Positions 35,153 to 47,098 of a stretch of 64,000 nucleotides of DNA are shown piece after piece. The stretch is taken from contig CM070576.1 of the NCBI GenBank assembly GCA_036346355.1, forward strand, positions 59,877,712 to 59,941,711, given 5' to 3'. Numbering within the stretch: the first letter of the stretch is position 1; each line of letters begins with the position of its first letter. The notes under the pieces were generated by a model, which saw only the letters and a list, made by a program, of their open reading frames with translations, was not told where the DNA came from and did no database searches. Made by a program: the position numbers and the translations under genes. Source of the stretch: Rhipidocladum racemiflorum (Eukaryota > Streptophyta > Magnoliopsida > Poales > Poaceae).

Positions 35153-36081
35153 TAGGACATTAGATTTGCTTTGTTTTGGACCGACCTACTGATAACAAAT
35201 TCTGTACATTTTCTACCGTTTGCAAGTTCTGCTAGCACGTATACTTGATCTTTGATTGCTTTAGTTTCGGCACCTTTAAAGGCGAATCACTTGCTCTTCG
35301 CAACTCTTCCTTGGTATAAAGGAAAATAAGGGATCAGAGGATTCTTGATCAGATGAATATTTAGGTTAATGTCTCTCTAAAAGAGTTGATTTATATTAGA
35401 GATCCACTTAACTTAATAATTATATCTACGATCATGATTCAAATTAATTGGAAGCTAATGACGACCAATTTAACCAAGAGACAATCAGTCATCTGGTTTT
35501 ATAAATCCCGACAAATAAACTAGTCGAAAGATATGACAGATGTGATCAAGTATTTGGTAATTTACAACTATTGGCCAAGGGATATGACAGCTGACCATAG
35601 TATGCGATGGGTCTAGATTCAACGAAGGCATACAAGTTAATACAATAGATGTCTTTAGCATTATTAACTAATATTCCTTTGATAGTCATAAATATAGTGG
35701 CCCGTGTGCCTCAAAAAACAATCTCATCTCGATCAAATCTCATTATAGCCCGATTCATTATTGCAACATTCTTTCTCTATATGACAATAAAGTTTCTACT
35801 TGATCATTCTCTTATATTTTTATTTTTATTTTCTTTAAGTTCGATAGGGGACCTTAGATCCCGATGAGGCGATGATGATGATCAACAGTGCTATAGTAGC
35901 CTTAGTTACTGAATACTTTTTTTTAACAGGATTAGTGTACTGTATACTCAAAATAACTTAACTTCTCTATTATTTTTTCTTAAAAAGCCAATTAAAAAAC
36001 CTTGAAAAAGAAGGGAAAACGTATAGCTTTAGCGCCCCATGGACCATGGTCCAGGCCACGGCCCAGAAGTAAGCTCACCAC
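35153..36081. other. Intergenic/upstream region of first DREB gene
   Basis: AT-rich, no gene. A hydrophobic frame at 35649-35867 has no recognisable features. Confidence 0.35.
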
Positions 36082-36089
36082 TATTTATA
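36082..36089 (+). promoter_or_regulatory. TATA box of first DREB gene
   Basis: TATTTATA, 74 bp before the ATG, giving room for a short leader. Confidence 0.65.
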
Positions 36090-36162
36090 GCCGGAGGCAC
36101 TCTGCTCCCACCCACTTCGCTCTTGTAGTCCTCCTAGCTACAGCTCCCTCCCAGCGAGAGCC

Positions 36163-36990
36163 ATGGAAGCTGACGCAAGCCATGCACCCACCACCTCTTC
36201 CTCCTCCTCCTCCTCCTCCTCCTCGTTATCCGCTTCCTCCTCCCTCTCTTCCCTCGTCAATGCCGCGCAAGAGCTACCCAAGAACTCCAAGGCGCCGAAG
36301 CACCCACAGAAGCGCAAGAGAGCCGCTTCGCCGGCCACCGGCCAAGAACCGGAAGGCGCGGCCACCGATGGCCAGGGAGAGGAGAGCAGCAGTTGCAGTA
36401 CAGAAGACAACGCGGCGAACGGCAAGGCACAGGCGTCAGCCGGCGCCGGCGCCGCCTCGAGGAGCGGCTTCAAGCACCCGTCGTACCGCGGCGTGCGGCG
36501 CCGGAGCTGGGGCAAGTGGGTGTCCGAGATCCGGGAGCCCCGCAAGAAGTCACGCATCTGGCTCGGTACCTTCCCCACCGCGGAGATGGCGGCGCGCGCC
36601 CACGACGTGGCCGCACTCGCCATCAAGGGCCGCGCCGCGCACCTCAACTTCCCGGGCCGAGCCCACGAGCTTCCCCGCCCGGCCTCCACCTCCCCCGCGG
36701 ACATCCAGGCCGCCGCCGCCAAGGCCGCCGCGGAAGTGCAGTGCGAGGCGTCGTCGTTCCCAGCTGCCGACTCGTCGTCGTCTCCCGCCGCTGATTCGGC
36801 GGAAGCTGCCTGTCCAGAAACGATGCACGCCGATGGCGGCCAGGACAATGCGCTGTTCGACCTGCCCGACCTTCTTCTCGACCTGAGAGACGGGCTCTGG
36901 TGGTCGCCGGTCTGGCCTGCGGCACTGGCGGCTGAGGAGTACGACGGTGGCGACGTCGGGCTCACTGAGCCACTCTTGTGGGCCGAGTAG
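36163..36990 (+). CDS. DREB-type AP2/ERF transcription factor 1 (275 aa)
   Basis: Intronless gene encoding a nuclear DNA-binding protein of AP2/ERF group III, DREB A-4 (TINY/ERF034-like). Residues 14-31 are a Ser run, KRKR at 51-54 is a likely nuclear signal, and the AP2 domain spans about 109-165 (YRGVRRRSWGKWVSEIREP ... AAHLNFP). The Val of GKWV and Glu of REP mark the DREB type, whose members bind DRE/CRT (core CCGAC). LPRPAS follows the domain at 171-176, then an Ala-rich part, an acidic/hydrophobic FDLPDLLLDLRD activation-like motif and a C-terminal LLW (271-273). The start is the first ATG after the TATA box, in GCCATGG context. It is the first of three same-strand paralogues. The unusually long N-terminus (108 residues before AP2) distinguishes it from the other two. 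Exact target genes are unknown. Confidence 0.93.
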   Translation: MEADASHAPTTSSSSSSSSSSLSASSSLSSLVNAAQELPKNSKAPKHPQKRKRAASPATGQEPEGAATDGQGEESSSCSTEDNAANGKAQASAGAGAASRSGFKHPSYRGVRRRSWGKWVSEIREPRKKSRIWLGTFPTAEMAARAHDVAALAIKGRAAHLNFPGRAHELPRPASTSPADIQAAAAKAAAEVQCEASSFPAADSSSSPAADSAEAACPETMHADGGQDNALFDLPDLLLDLRDGLWWSPVWPAALAAEEYDGGDVGLTEPLLWAE

Positions 36991-38500
36991 GCGTAGCTAT
37001 ATTTACCGTTGTGGGCTCATGAATAACTCTACTATAGTAGCTCAAAAAAAGAAGCTGCTGCTGCTACTACCACCACCACCACCGGCAAAGTTAGTCTGTG
37101 TTGTGCTTGATTCGGTCATGAAGCTTGTGTGCTTTCTGTATCAAGGCAAAATACATTTACTGATATAAATTAATTAAGTTGATGCATTTGCAATTGTTTT
37201 TCGATGCATGGTTGCATTATTGATACATTGATATATGTGGTGGACTGCCGTCCGTTTGGAAGTCGTTTTCAGGTCTGGTCAAACAGTGCTGAGCAAATCC
37301 AAATAAACCGTTCTTATTTCCTCAATAATTTCACAATGAGTTTGGCACTGAGTGAATGGATTCTTGTACATGTTACTACCTCACTGTCCAGCAATTTTTT
37401 TTTTCGCGAACTCTCAGTAGAGCGCTCAAAGTTCTGATATTGCTGCTGCTAAGTCGTTATTATGAAAGGTTCTTTAGAGGAGGGGGGGTTCGGCTTTAAA
37501 ATGCCAACTGGGCTTTTACTTGCATCTTATTCAACTACGTCATGATTTTTTTTTTTTTTTTTTGACAATTACATCATGAACTAGTCTTCCTTGGCTTGGT
37601 ACAGGCTCCATGTTATCCTAGGTTACAATAGAAGTACTACCAGCTAGGGAAAGACATGGAGCTAAGAGATTAAAAAAACAGAGTGGAGGAGCAAAGAAAG
37701 TTCCACCCTGAGCACACAATATTCCCTTGTCTCCTTCTGCTCCTAGCTAACAAGTTAAAAACAAGCCAAATAGCCAGAGAAAACTAGGTTAGGTACAGAA
37801 CAACCGCACGGCAGTTACCGGTTGTCACACGAGTCCAATTGGTGTTCCACCAGCGACACCAAGTTAGTTACTTCCCCATCGACCTTTCCCTAATTAATCA
37901 TCCCAATTAGTCTCAAATTGAGGATCTTAGGTACAAGTAACCACGGCCCCAAACGACCGTCTCACATGCCCAACACATGGCCAGCCCATAGCAGCATGCA
38001 TCGCGTTGCATGCTGCTTGCAGCGACGAAAGCAGAGCAAGCCGGGCTGGCTGATTGGCTCTCCCCTGCTAATTAACAACGCACGATCAACTCGGCGGCAA
38101 TAATCAAATCGCCTAATCCGCGCGTTGCTCCGGGAGTATCCTATGCCGCGGGATCTTGTCGCCGTCCTGCTGGAGGCGCGCGCGCGCCGGACCGCCGGCC
38201 GGCTCGTGTTGGCATGCATTCTCCGGTTCACGTACGGTGGGTGAGTGGTACCGAGTTCGTTCGTTGCCGGCTCAGTTGCTTGTGGTGCTCGCAGAGCGAT
38301 CGATGGGGATTTGCCTGGATTTGGACTGGCCAATGAGGCACCTAATCGGTTAGCTAGCACTCAACAGAATGTTAGTGCAGCCAGCTGATCGACATTAGCT
38401 CTACTTAATGCTTCATTTATGATCCTGTTCATGCAGTACTGAGATTAATTGCAGACTGTACAGTGTACATCACTCGACGGCCCTGGCTTCGACGGGCTAA
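36991..38500. other. 3' flank and intergenic
   Basis: Probable 3' UTR to about 37170, then intergenic DNA with a T16-17 run near 37546. No gene is supported. Confidence 0.4.
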
Positions 38501-39110
38501 TTAGTTATCCGTCGGAGGTCTGGTGAGGACTTCGGCCGCTTCGGCTACGCCGGTCTTGTTGGGCTACTTAGCTCTCCGTCGGAGAAAATACTTCGACGAG
38601 TTGAGTGCTCTGGCCGGCAATAGTCACACCAAGACCACGGCGAGGACTTCACCCGCTATAGACACGCATGGACGATTATGCCTTCGCGTGTTGCCTTCCG
38701 TAGATGCTGTTTTTGAAGGTAGGGAACGACATTCTAGCCATTCCTCCTGCTTGGCGTACCAGCATTTTCATCAGGCTATATAGCGTCGCACAACCTCCTC
38801 GAGCACTCTTCTCCCACTTCGCGTGTCGAGCGCCCTCCTCCTCAGGCACTTTTTTTAGGTAGGGGAACAACAGTCCGGCCTTTTTCTCCTACTTCTTGTG
38901 CCAGCGTCTTCCTCGGGTCGTTGCCGCGTGGCTTTTTCGAGCAATATTTCTGAGGTAGGTGAACGACGGCACAACTTCTTCTACTGCTTCGCGTGCCAGC
39001 GCCCGCCTTAGGCTAGCAACGCGCAACCTCCACAGGCGCTGTTATCGAAGGTAGCAGAACCACATCCAACCTCTCATTCTGCCCGTGCTAGCGTTCACGC
39101 CACACTGGGA
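38500..39110. repeat. Degenerate tandem repeat, 100-135-bp unit
   Basis: Four copies of an 'aaggtaggggaacgac...ctccttcttcgcgtgccagcg' theme begin near 38715, 38855, 38952 and 39048. GC-rich. Open frames reflect the repeat. Confidence 0.5.
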
Positions 39111-39259
39111 TATCCTTAGCCCATGCAACACATAAAATGCGTTCGAATGGGGAATGGTACTAAGCTATAGGAAAAGGCAATGGGAATATACATAAGCAGC
39201 GTGATGAGCGTAGCCTGCTCTGAAGCCCTAGCTCATCAGGATAGCTCCACCACGATGGT

Positions 39260-40400
39260 TCCGGCCACCTCTACGAGGTACTTGCCTCCTGTGGCGAAGC
39301 TAGGATTTAGATATAGGGGGGCCAATGTCGACAACTACTGGCTAGATCAATAACTTAATTAGGGAGTAGTTTAAAATTACAACAATATTAAGGGATGCCG
39401 GCCCCCCTTTGCCCTCACCTGGCTTCGCCCCTGCTTGCCTCAAAGTGGTCATCACCTAGGTGGGGACGGCCACAATATCTTCGCTACAGGACACGTGCCT
39501 ACGTCAAGGCCATAACCTTAACAGGATGGCTCTACCCCGATAGCTTCGCCTCAAAGCGTCACCTGCCTCGAGGTCATCACCTTGGCGAGGTGTCCACGAT
39601 GGCTCTGCCTCTACATGTTGCCTCCCTCGAGGTCACCGCCTCGGCTGGGCCCCTACAACGGCTTCGCCGCATAAAAAGTCACCTTTTTTGTGGGCCTAAC
39701 CACAACATGGTGGCTCTACCCCCAACAGCTTCACTTCTAAGCGCCGCTGCCTTGGTAGAGCGGCTCTACCTAGATGGATTCACTTATAAACACCGCCTGC
39801 ATTGAGGTCATCACCTCGACAGGGCAGCCATAACATCTTTGTTTATATGGGTCGCCTACCTGGAGGCTATCACCTCGGTAGGGCGGCCATGATGGCTTCT
39901 CCACGGGGGTACACCGCATGCTTGAAGGCCCTAGCCTCAACAGGATTCTACCTTGATGACTTGACTTCGCATCTATGCGCCGCCTGCCATGAGTTCATTT
40001 CCTCGATAGGGCGGCCACAATGGCTTCGCTATGAGACATGCCACCTGCTTCGAGGCCGTAACCTCGGTAGTGTGACTCTACCCCAACGGATTCGCCTATA
40101 CGCGCCGCCTTCCTTAAGGTCATCGCCTCGATGGCACCATCTCTATGCACCACCAGCTTTGAGGTCACTGTCTCGGTAAGACGACCATGACAACTCCACC
40201 GCGGGACACACCGCTTACTTCGAGGCCATAGCATCGGTAGTGCGGCTTTACCCTGATGGCTCCATATTACGCGTCACCTGCTTTGAGGTCACTGACTCGG
40301 TAGGGCAGCCACGATGACTATGTCTCTACACGTCGCCTACTTTGAGGCCCCAACCTCAGTAAGGCAGCCACGGCGACTTTGCTTCGCTGTTAGCAGGGCT
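39260..40400. repeat. Degenerate minisatellite, about 65-70-bp unit
   Basis: A 'gaggtcatcacctcggtagg' theme followed by 'gcggccacgatggcttcgcc' recurs more than a dozen times with heavy divergence. It probably belongs to the inside of an old transposon. The frames across it (for example 39395-39805) are not genes. Confidence 0.55.
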
Positions 40401-42071
40401 GTTGTGTCCTCAAAATGGTTGTCTTGCCGCTAGCACTCTATTTGGGTATCCTAACACTCGAGTGGCTGGGCAGCTTCCTGCACCGTCTACCCGTCCCATA
40501 GGACCTCAAAACTGGCCGATGAGGGAGTACTATTGTAGATTTGTGGAAATGTCTGACCCTTGTTTTGGCTGCTAGGAGTGTCTAATGGGCCTTTTAGCCC
40601 CTTTGAGCCAGCCCAAGGGCAAGTTAGTGTGTAAAATGGGTTGCTAGAATATATGTTGTGGACTTTAAGGAAGCGTATGAGTAAACTACTAGAGAAATTA
40701 AAGAACCGGAATGGCGATCAGAGGGGATAAATGATCTCAAATAAATTTACCCCACCTATTAAATAAGAAGAGCCTACCAAAAACTCAAAGAACCAATTGA
40801 GACACAACTTGTTCTTGAAACTCGGTACACACCTCCTTATGGATATCAGGACCTATTTTAACCATCAATCACGAAGGTTGATGTCAAGGTTCCGACCTTT
40901 TGCAAATCGAAGGAGAAATGCACCAAGAGGAAGCAAAAACAAAAATATTGGTCTTGGATATGTTTGTGAGGTTTTGATGATCAAGATGATCTTAGATATC
41001 CTTCCACTTATCTCAGCAAGCAAAAACACAAGAAGCAAAAACTACGAACACGATTTACAAGAAAGTTTTTATTTCAAGCAAAAAGATCGGTTTCTTACAA
41101 AGTTCAAGAAGAGGTGTGCCTAAATGACTGGGATATGATCTAAAGAAGATTCATCCAACAATCATTCATCCTTGGCATAAAATCCATAAACATTTAGAAG
41201 GAGGGAAGGCAAATCCAAATGTGTGGAATGTAAATTGCGATAATATAAATTCCGAAAATTAAATTACTTAAATTTAAATTATAGAAAATAAATATATAAT
41301 GTAAATTGCATAATAGAGAATGAATTTAAACTTTCATTGCTTTAAGAGGAAAAATTTACAAAGCCTCACAACAAGGCGGGCAAAACTCAAAGGAGCAAAA
41401 CCAAAATCCTTCTCTAAAGACTTGAGGGAAGAGGCATATCCCTGCCCCCTCTATTTATAGCAACCTTGGGGTGACCTTTTTGGCCCTCAAGAAACCTCAT
41501 CAAGGGCTAAAATTTACTCTTCCACTATGAACAATCTCCACCCTTGGATAACTTTCTTGGCCCTCAAGAATTATCATCAAGGGTTGAGATTCACTCACTT
41601 ATACATAGGCTAACCTGAAACCCACTAACAAATGGGTTTTATCCACTAGGCTAACCTGACAGCTACTTCATCATCTAAACCGTGATCCAATGGCTCTCCT
41701 TGATCCGAGTAGACAAAAGTTAGCATTCGATTGTTCTCTTGTCTTCTTGAATCGAAGCGATTCCGGTCATCCTTCGATGACCCCTAACCGTTTGAGTCTC
41801 GGCGCATCTCACCTAGTTTTGGTCATCCTCCGCCTCACTATGACCTAACACTGTCATCCTGCAACCATAAAAAATAAAAAACACGTCACATAGCAATGTC
41901 CAGAATGATATACAATAATCATCCCAAAAACTCAATATTCAAATCTGATTCAAATCAAACTCAAACCTGAGTACAGCTGGCTCAAATACAATATCAAATG
42001 CTCATCACAAAAAAAATAGACCTTCAAATGGTCTTTCAGAAATGTACCAATGTACTCTCATCTTTTTGTAA
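40400..42071 (-). mobile_element. Possible LTR-retrotransposon fragment
   Basis: On the minus strand a TATA motif CTATAAATAG (near 41450) precedes a leader-like stretch running to about 41340, resembling an LTR promoter. Direct-repeat pieces 'ttggccctcaagaa' occur twice (41480-41575). Neither the LTR ends nor a coding domain could be fixed. Confidence 0.25.
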
Positions 42072-42420
42072 CTAGTAAGATGTCCGTGCGTTGCAACGGA
42101 ATTTCAAAAGAGAATAATACATAATTATAATGCAGGATCCTAAACCATACAATAAATCAATTTTCTGTAACACACATATCAAACAAAACATATCTTTGTG
42201 AGCTAGTAAATAAATCAAATCATCTATATTGAGTTGTCCTGCAGATTTACAACTATAGGTTAGCAAAGCAATAGTGACTCACCTATTGGGTCTTGGGCTC
42301 TTACTGTTCTGGCCCAATAACAGCCTGGCAGACTCACCATCACCACCAACTCATTCTTATAATAGTTAAGATTATTAGGGGTAGAATGAAAAATAGTCAT
42401 CCTCTCACTTTTATATAAAG
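42072..42420 (-). mobile_element. Small non-autonomous Helitron, second copy
   Basis: The minus-strand 3' end, GCACGGACATCTTACTAG, is followed by T, as in the copies at 17190 and 60358. The right side keeps 'ctctcactt(t)tatata' as at 60688, but the 5' TCTCTACTA terminus has diverged, so the end near 42420 is approximate. Confidence 0.55.
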
Positions 42421-42429
42421 GTCAAGGAG

Positions 42430-44400
42430 CATATGAGAGAGGGATCTCACTCATTTTTACCACTAGCTCTCTTTTTCAAGCGGTACGTGTTCTTTAGCTC
42501 GTCTATTTGTGTGATCTTAAGGAAGGAAAAAAGTATTTTATACCTACTGTTTGGTTTCGTTGATACAACGATGAACGAACAAACCACTCTTTGCTTGGCT
42601 GTATATGGGCACGACGTCATACTTACGTACTCTGGGACATTGTGTATACCTATTCTAGAATGGTTTGCTTTCTTCTGTGGTTGCGCCCTGTCTCGCGTTG
42701 TCTCTACTCTTCGAATCAACGAGCGCGTCTCGTTGGTGGTCGTCATAACTTAAGCAGGAACGGAACAGGGCAGGAAGGCCAAGTTAGAACTTAGGACTGA
42801 AGCAAGGCCCATGTATACGAAGCTAGCGCCGTTGTTAACAAAATCGCTTATATATATGATACTATAAGAAAAGAACTTTCTTCTCTGTTAGATGTATAAT
42901 GTGTTCTGTTTTTAATTGCCGTCCATAGGAATGCATCGTCCTGCGTGTACTTTCTCGTCTTTTCCCCCTTTTTTTGTTTGACTGTCGTCGACCTCGCGTT
43001 GCACATTTGCTAGCAACTCAACTGATCATCTGGACTTTCGTGAAAAGTTTTCGTTGATGGCATGTGCTTTTGACCAAGTTAACATGTTAAATTCCAACTG
43101 CGGGTGATAATTAAGGTTCAGGTTTGCTTTGAACGCATTGGAGGCAAAAGGAGAGTGAGTTTGCACGCATTAGATTTCACTTAGGGTCCTGTTTCTTTTC
43201 TAGGGATCATATATACATTTTTGCTCAACATAACCCTGAAGAGTTTGCAGGAATCTTTCGATATTAGCTATCAACATAAAACTGGCTAGTACGGTTCAAA
43301 ACTCGATTATTCTACTGCGTCGTTAATTAGCTGCAAATTAAATTGCAGCATTGCAAACATGCATGCGACATACGCTAGTTATCTCAGTCAAAAATTAACC
43401 CATGTGCTCAAGTAAACTTGGCATAAGTCTATACATAATCATCCGGGTCCATCTCAGCAGCACGACCGAGTAGAAATCACTAGTGTTATGTTTAGGGCCT
43501 TTAGGCTGTCTCCATCAGAATATCAACATTTCATTTTCTCAGTAAATTAACGCGGGACCAAATGAAAGCTCGAGCCCAAAGAACGAAATGATTGTTTGAT
43601 CCCAGCTTTGTTTTCATAGGAATTCCGGTTGTTTGATGGCAACTTAATAAACCTGGTAAAGCTTTAAAGTGCGATATCAGGAAACATCCGTATCTCGAAA
43701 GCATACCACGAGTTCCTCCCAGTAGGGTTTTCTTTATGTTGCCGCGCTGGAATCTCGCAGTGTTTATATTGATTATTTCGTCAGATGACATTATACTCGG
43801 AGATAATAAGCACACGGCCTGCTTTGCTTTGCTTTGCTCTGCTTTCCCCAACAAACCCAGCTCTCTCTGCCCTCCGCTGGCCCTGTTGATGCGGCCAGCA
43901 TTTCCCTCGTTCGCATTATTGACGCGTACTAATTGCAATAAGTAAGCACCAGATCCAAAATCTTTAATTTGGATCTATGAATGAATAGCGATTCCGTGCA
44001 TTTTAATACTCCCTACTCACTAGCACGAGGCCAAATTGGTACGGATGGAGGTGCCTGTGCGTGAGATTTCCCGGCTAATTTAATCGTCGCACTGTCCTCC
44101 AATCAAAGAAATAAGCGAGCACACATTTTGCACGAAGCGATTCTGTTTAGTGTCGGGTGCGCAGATCAATAATAAATAAATGAGGGAATCATGAAGAGCC
44201 CGCAACAGTGTGATCGTACTCTAGTCCCTATTGACCGCTCATCAGAGAAGCGCGTACGTACGTGCGCTGCATGGCCTCTCGAGTTAATCTTGCCCCTCTC
44301 CTCCTCTATTTGCATGTCGTTCACATTTCTTTGGGAGGAGAGAGAAGAGATGCGCCCCCTTCATTGCTGCTTCCACATTGACTTTGGGAGATTACATGTG
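42430..44400. other. Intergenic
   Basis: No gene supported. Scattered AT-rich low-complexity DNA, no recognised domain on either strand. Confidence 0.4.
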
Positions 44401-44409
44401 TGGCCACAT

Positions 44410-44431
44410 TATATATATATATATATATATA
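44410..44431. repeat. (AT)n microsatellite upstream of second DREB gene
   Basis: About 11 AT units, 180 bp before the ATG. It may serve as the TATA region, since no other TATA box is evident. Confidence 0.85.
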
Positions 44432-44608
44432 GCTATACTTGAATGGTGCCTCGAATCGCATTCATCGATCTCCCCAAGTACTACATGCAGCTCATCACTC
44501 ACTTCTAACAGCTCTAAGTTGCAGCAAGAAACGTACGTACGTACTGTGCTACTAGATCGTGACCCCTAGGGAGAAAGCTAGCTTGGTCGTCGTCGCTTGT
44601 CACATCAA

Positions 44609-45334
44609 ATGGAGCAAGAGCAAGTGCTACTGTCCCAGGTGTCGAATAGTAGCTGCACTTGCAGCAGCCACTCGAGCTACAGCTCCCTCAACGCGTTGTC
44701 GCCGAGCTCCGACGACTCCGGCAGCGGCAGCGGCAGCGTCGCCGTCGGGAAGAAGCGGCCGCGCAGGGACCTGAAGCACCCGACGTACCGCGGCGTGCGC
44801 ATGCGGAGCTGGGGCAAGTGGGTGTCGGAGATCAGGGAGCCGCGCAAGAAGTCGCGCATCTGGCTCGGCACGTTCGACAACCCCGAGATGGCCGCGCGCG
44901 CGCACGACGTGGCCGCGATCACCATCAAGGGCCGCGCCGCGCACCTCAACTTCCCGGAGCTCGCGCACGAGCTGCCCCGCGCGGCCTCGGCCGCGCCCAA
45001 GGACGTGCAGGCCGCGGCCGCGCTCGCCGCGGCCACGGCCTCGCCCGTCATCGCACCCACCCACGACGCTGCCATTGCCGAGGAGGAGGAGGAGGAACCG
45101 GCGGCGCCTGAGCTGCAGGCAACGCGGGATTGCTTTGTCGACGAGAATGCAGCACTACAGCTGGGTGGTGACATTGGACTAGACTACACGTTTTTCGACC
45201 TGCCGGATGATCTCCTGGAGTTCGGGTTCACGTTGCCGCCGCCGCCGCCGCCACAGTCTTATTGTGGTTCGCCGTGGGGTGACGTCGCCGACGATCTCTT
45301 CTTCGGGGAGCCGTTGCTGCTCTGGGAGCACTGA
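44609..45334 (+). CDS. DREB-type AP2/ERF transcription factor 2 (241 aa)
   Basis: Intronless DREB A-4 type gene. The first in-frame ATG is 44609; the frame is open slightly further upstream but without an ATG. A Ser-rich N-terminus (residues 13-43) leads to GKKRPRRD (nuclear-signal-like, 47-54) and the AP2 domain at about 60-116 (YRGVRMRSWGKWVSEIREP ... AAHLNFP). ELPRAAS follows, with Arg-Ala where the sisters have RPAS. An Ala-rich helix with QAAAALAAA, an acidic run of six Glu near residue 165, FFDLPDDLLEFGF, a seven-Pro run and a terminal LLLWEH complete the protein. The AP2 domain differs from the sisters at DNPEMA and ITIKG, which suggests some functional divergence. Expected role: binding DRE-like elements in the nucleus. 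A polyadenylation signal lies 132 bp after the stop. Confidence 0.93.
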   Translation: MEQEQVLLSQVSNSSCTCSSHSSYSSLNALSPSSDDSGSGSGSVAVGKKRPRRDLKHPTYRGVRMRSWGKWVSEIREPRKKSRIWLGTFDNPEMAARAHDVAAITIKGRAAHLNFPELAHELPRAASAAPKDVQAAAALAAATASPVIAPTHDAAIAEEEEEEPAAPELQATRDCFVDENAALQLGGDIGLDYTFFDLPDDLLEFGFTLPPPPPPQSYCGSPWGDVADDLFFGEPLLLWEH

Positions 45335-45465
45335 CCAGCGCATGCACGATATTCTTTTTTTTTAATGTTTGGTCAGTATTCTAGTGTTACTAACCTTGTG
45401 TCTTCCACTGCGATGCTAACATGATAGGTAAAGATTAAACCGATACGTTGATTCCTTTACAGGTC

Positions 45466-45471
45466 AATAAA
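45466..45471 (+). terminator. Polyadenylation signal AATAAA
   Basis: Canonical AATAAA 132 bp downstream of the stop codon of the second DREB gene. Confidence 0.5.
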
Positions 45472-45479
45472 ATTCATAT

Positions 45480-46000
45480 CGCTTTACGCGATATCATATA
45501 ATAGTACGCCATTTCATTTGCAGTCAAGATTTCAAGAGCCCATCGCATCTCTCTCTCTCTCTTTTTCTTCTCTCCCATTAACACGTGCTGCTCTTAGCTG
45601 AATCAAGCCAGCTGGGTCTCCACAGCCCAGCTTAGCGATGAACATGAACAGCACGATCGATACGCACAACTTGGTCGCTCCAAGTTGCAGTGGAGGCAAG
45701 AATGCATGCAACGCAGGAGGAATTAATTAATGTTCTGGAACGAGCCAACCATCGCTCTGTCTCTTGGCCAATGACGCCCTTTCCATACGTGATGCGTCAG
45801 CAATCCCTAACGTAACGGCAATATTATACTGCCCAAGATTGTATCCATCCCCAGAGATCAGTCATAATATATAGATTAGACGGAAGGTTTAGTATATGGT
45901 TGGTGAGCCCATGCGTCAGGCATGTGGAGCGACTGTCTTGGCCTAGCTTTTGGTTGGTTTCTTATGTAGTTTCGTCGATTATTTAAAGAATATATATAGG
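45480..46000. other. Intergenic
   Basis: (CT)n-rich patch near 45550. Otherwise nothing recognised. Confidence 0.4.
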
Positions 46001-46002
46001 CA

Positions 46003-46375
46003 GCATATTTGGTGCAAATCCCCTCTACCGTGAAAACTACGTGTAAATTTTTTGAAAAATTCTCAAAAAATTACCATGCATAGGGAAGGTGTAGTTCTAC
46101 AACCCTGTAAAATTTGAAGAAAAAACTCAATAGCATTTGGAAGATATAAAAAAGACAAATTCAGTATGAATAGTGTTTTTTCACTGTTTAGCACTATTCA
46201 TTTTGCAATTTGTCTTTTTCATATCTTTCAAATGCAATTGAGTTTTATCTTCAAATTTTGCAGGATTGTAGAACCACACCTTACCTATGTATGGTAATTT
46301 TTTGAGAATTTTTTAAAACTTTTAGACGTAGTTTTCATGGAGTTTTCACGGTAGAGGGGGTTTGCACCAAATATG

Positions 46376-46376
<1 letters not shown>
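46003..46376. mobile_element. Foldback/long-TIR MITE (near-perfect hairpin)
   Basis: The two halves are inverted copies over about 180 bp: the left start GCATATTTGGTGCAAATCCC pairs with the right end GGGTTTGCACCAAATATGC, and the pairing continues to a centre at about 46190 around 'gaatagtg ... cactattc'. There is no coding capacity. A transcript would fold into one long double strand, a possible source of small RNAs. The right flank is a (TA)n run that hides the target duplication. Confidence 0.8.

Positions 46377-46440
<64 letters not shown>
46377..46440. repeat. (TA)n microsatellite
   Basis: About 31 TA units directly beside the foldback element. Confidence 0.95.
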
Positions 46441-46443
<3 letters not shown>

Positions 46444-47090
46444 AAGCCTCTTTTCTATTCCCGGGAGTAATTACTCCCTACATTGAAATACCACCTACGT
46501 TGTGAGATACGGCATAGGGAGTAATTACTTGCTCGCTGGGTGCATTACTTCCTTCGAATCTTTGCTCGCTGGGTGCATTGGTACCTTCCGTCTCTGATTG
46601 GTAGCCGGGCGAGTCAAGCAATGTTACTTGCAAGAATCCTATGATCAAATGTACCGGCAGAACTTATTGAGCACAGCGCGATGGAATGGCGCTTCGGAGG
46701 GGAGGTACTGTCAGGTACAGGAGAGCAACAAAGGATCATTGAACACGGGCCGCTCATGGCAGCAAGGACGGCGAGGGAATGTTGCAGACGACATACTGAC
46801 ACACACCACTACTGAAGCCTGAAGGCTGAAGCACAACGTAGTACCGGTGGTCTAATGCCCATCAATGGCTACGCGTTAATTAGCTGCACGAAACGGGAAG
46901 CGACCAATGATCGATCGATTGTATGTACGTACGTATCTTATCCGGCCGGTGGAAGGCGAAGAAGGACGGAGAGGTGAATACATCCTACGGAGGCTCGGCC
47001 GACAACGAGATGGAACCGTACGTTGCTCTTAACGGCAGCGTTATTGCCGGTGGGTTCTTGTCACTTGCTGTGCTGGTCGTCGTATGGTTA
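46441..47090. other. Intergenic, nothing recognised
   Basis: Short frames only. This DNA continues beyond the hAT element at 48005. Confidence 0.4.
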
Positions 47091-47098
47091 GTCCCTAA

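Noticed and set aside
36138..36965. Long antisense and alternative-frame ORFs over the DREB genes (also at 44627-45174 and 57751-58403)
   Set aside because: They are shadows created by GC-rich codons of the real plus-strand AP2 genes; none carries a domain.
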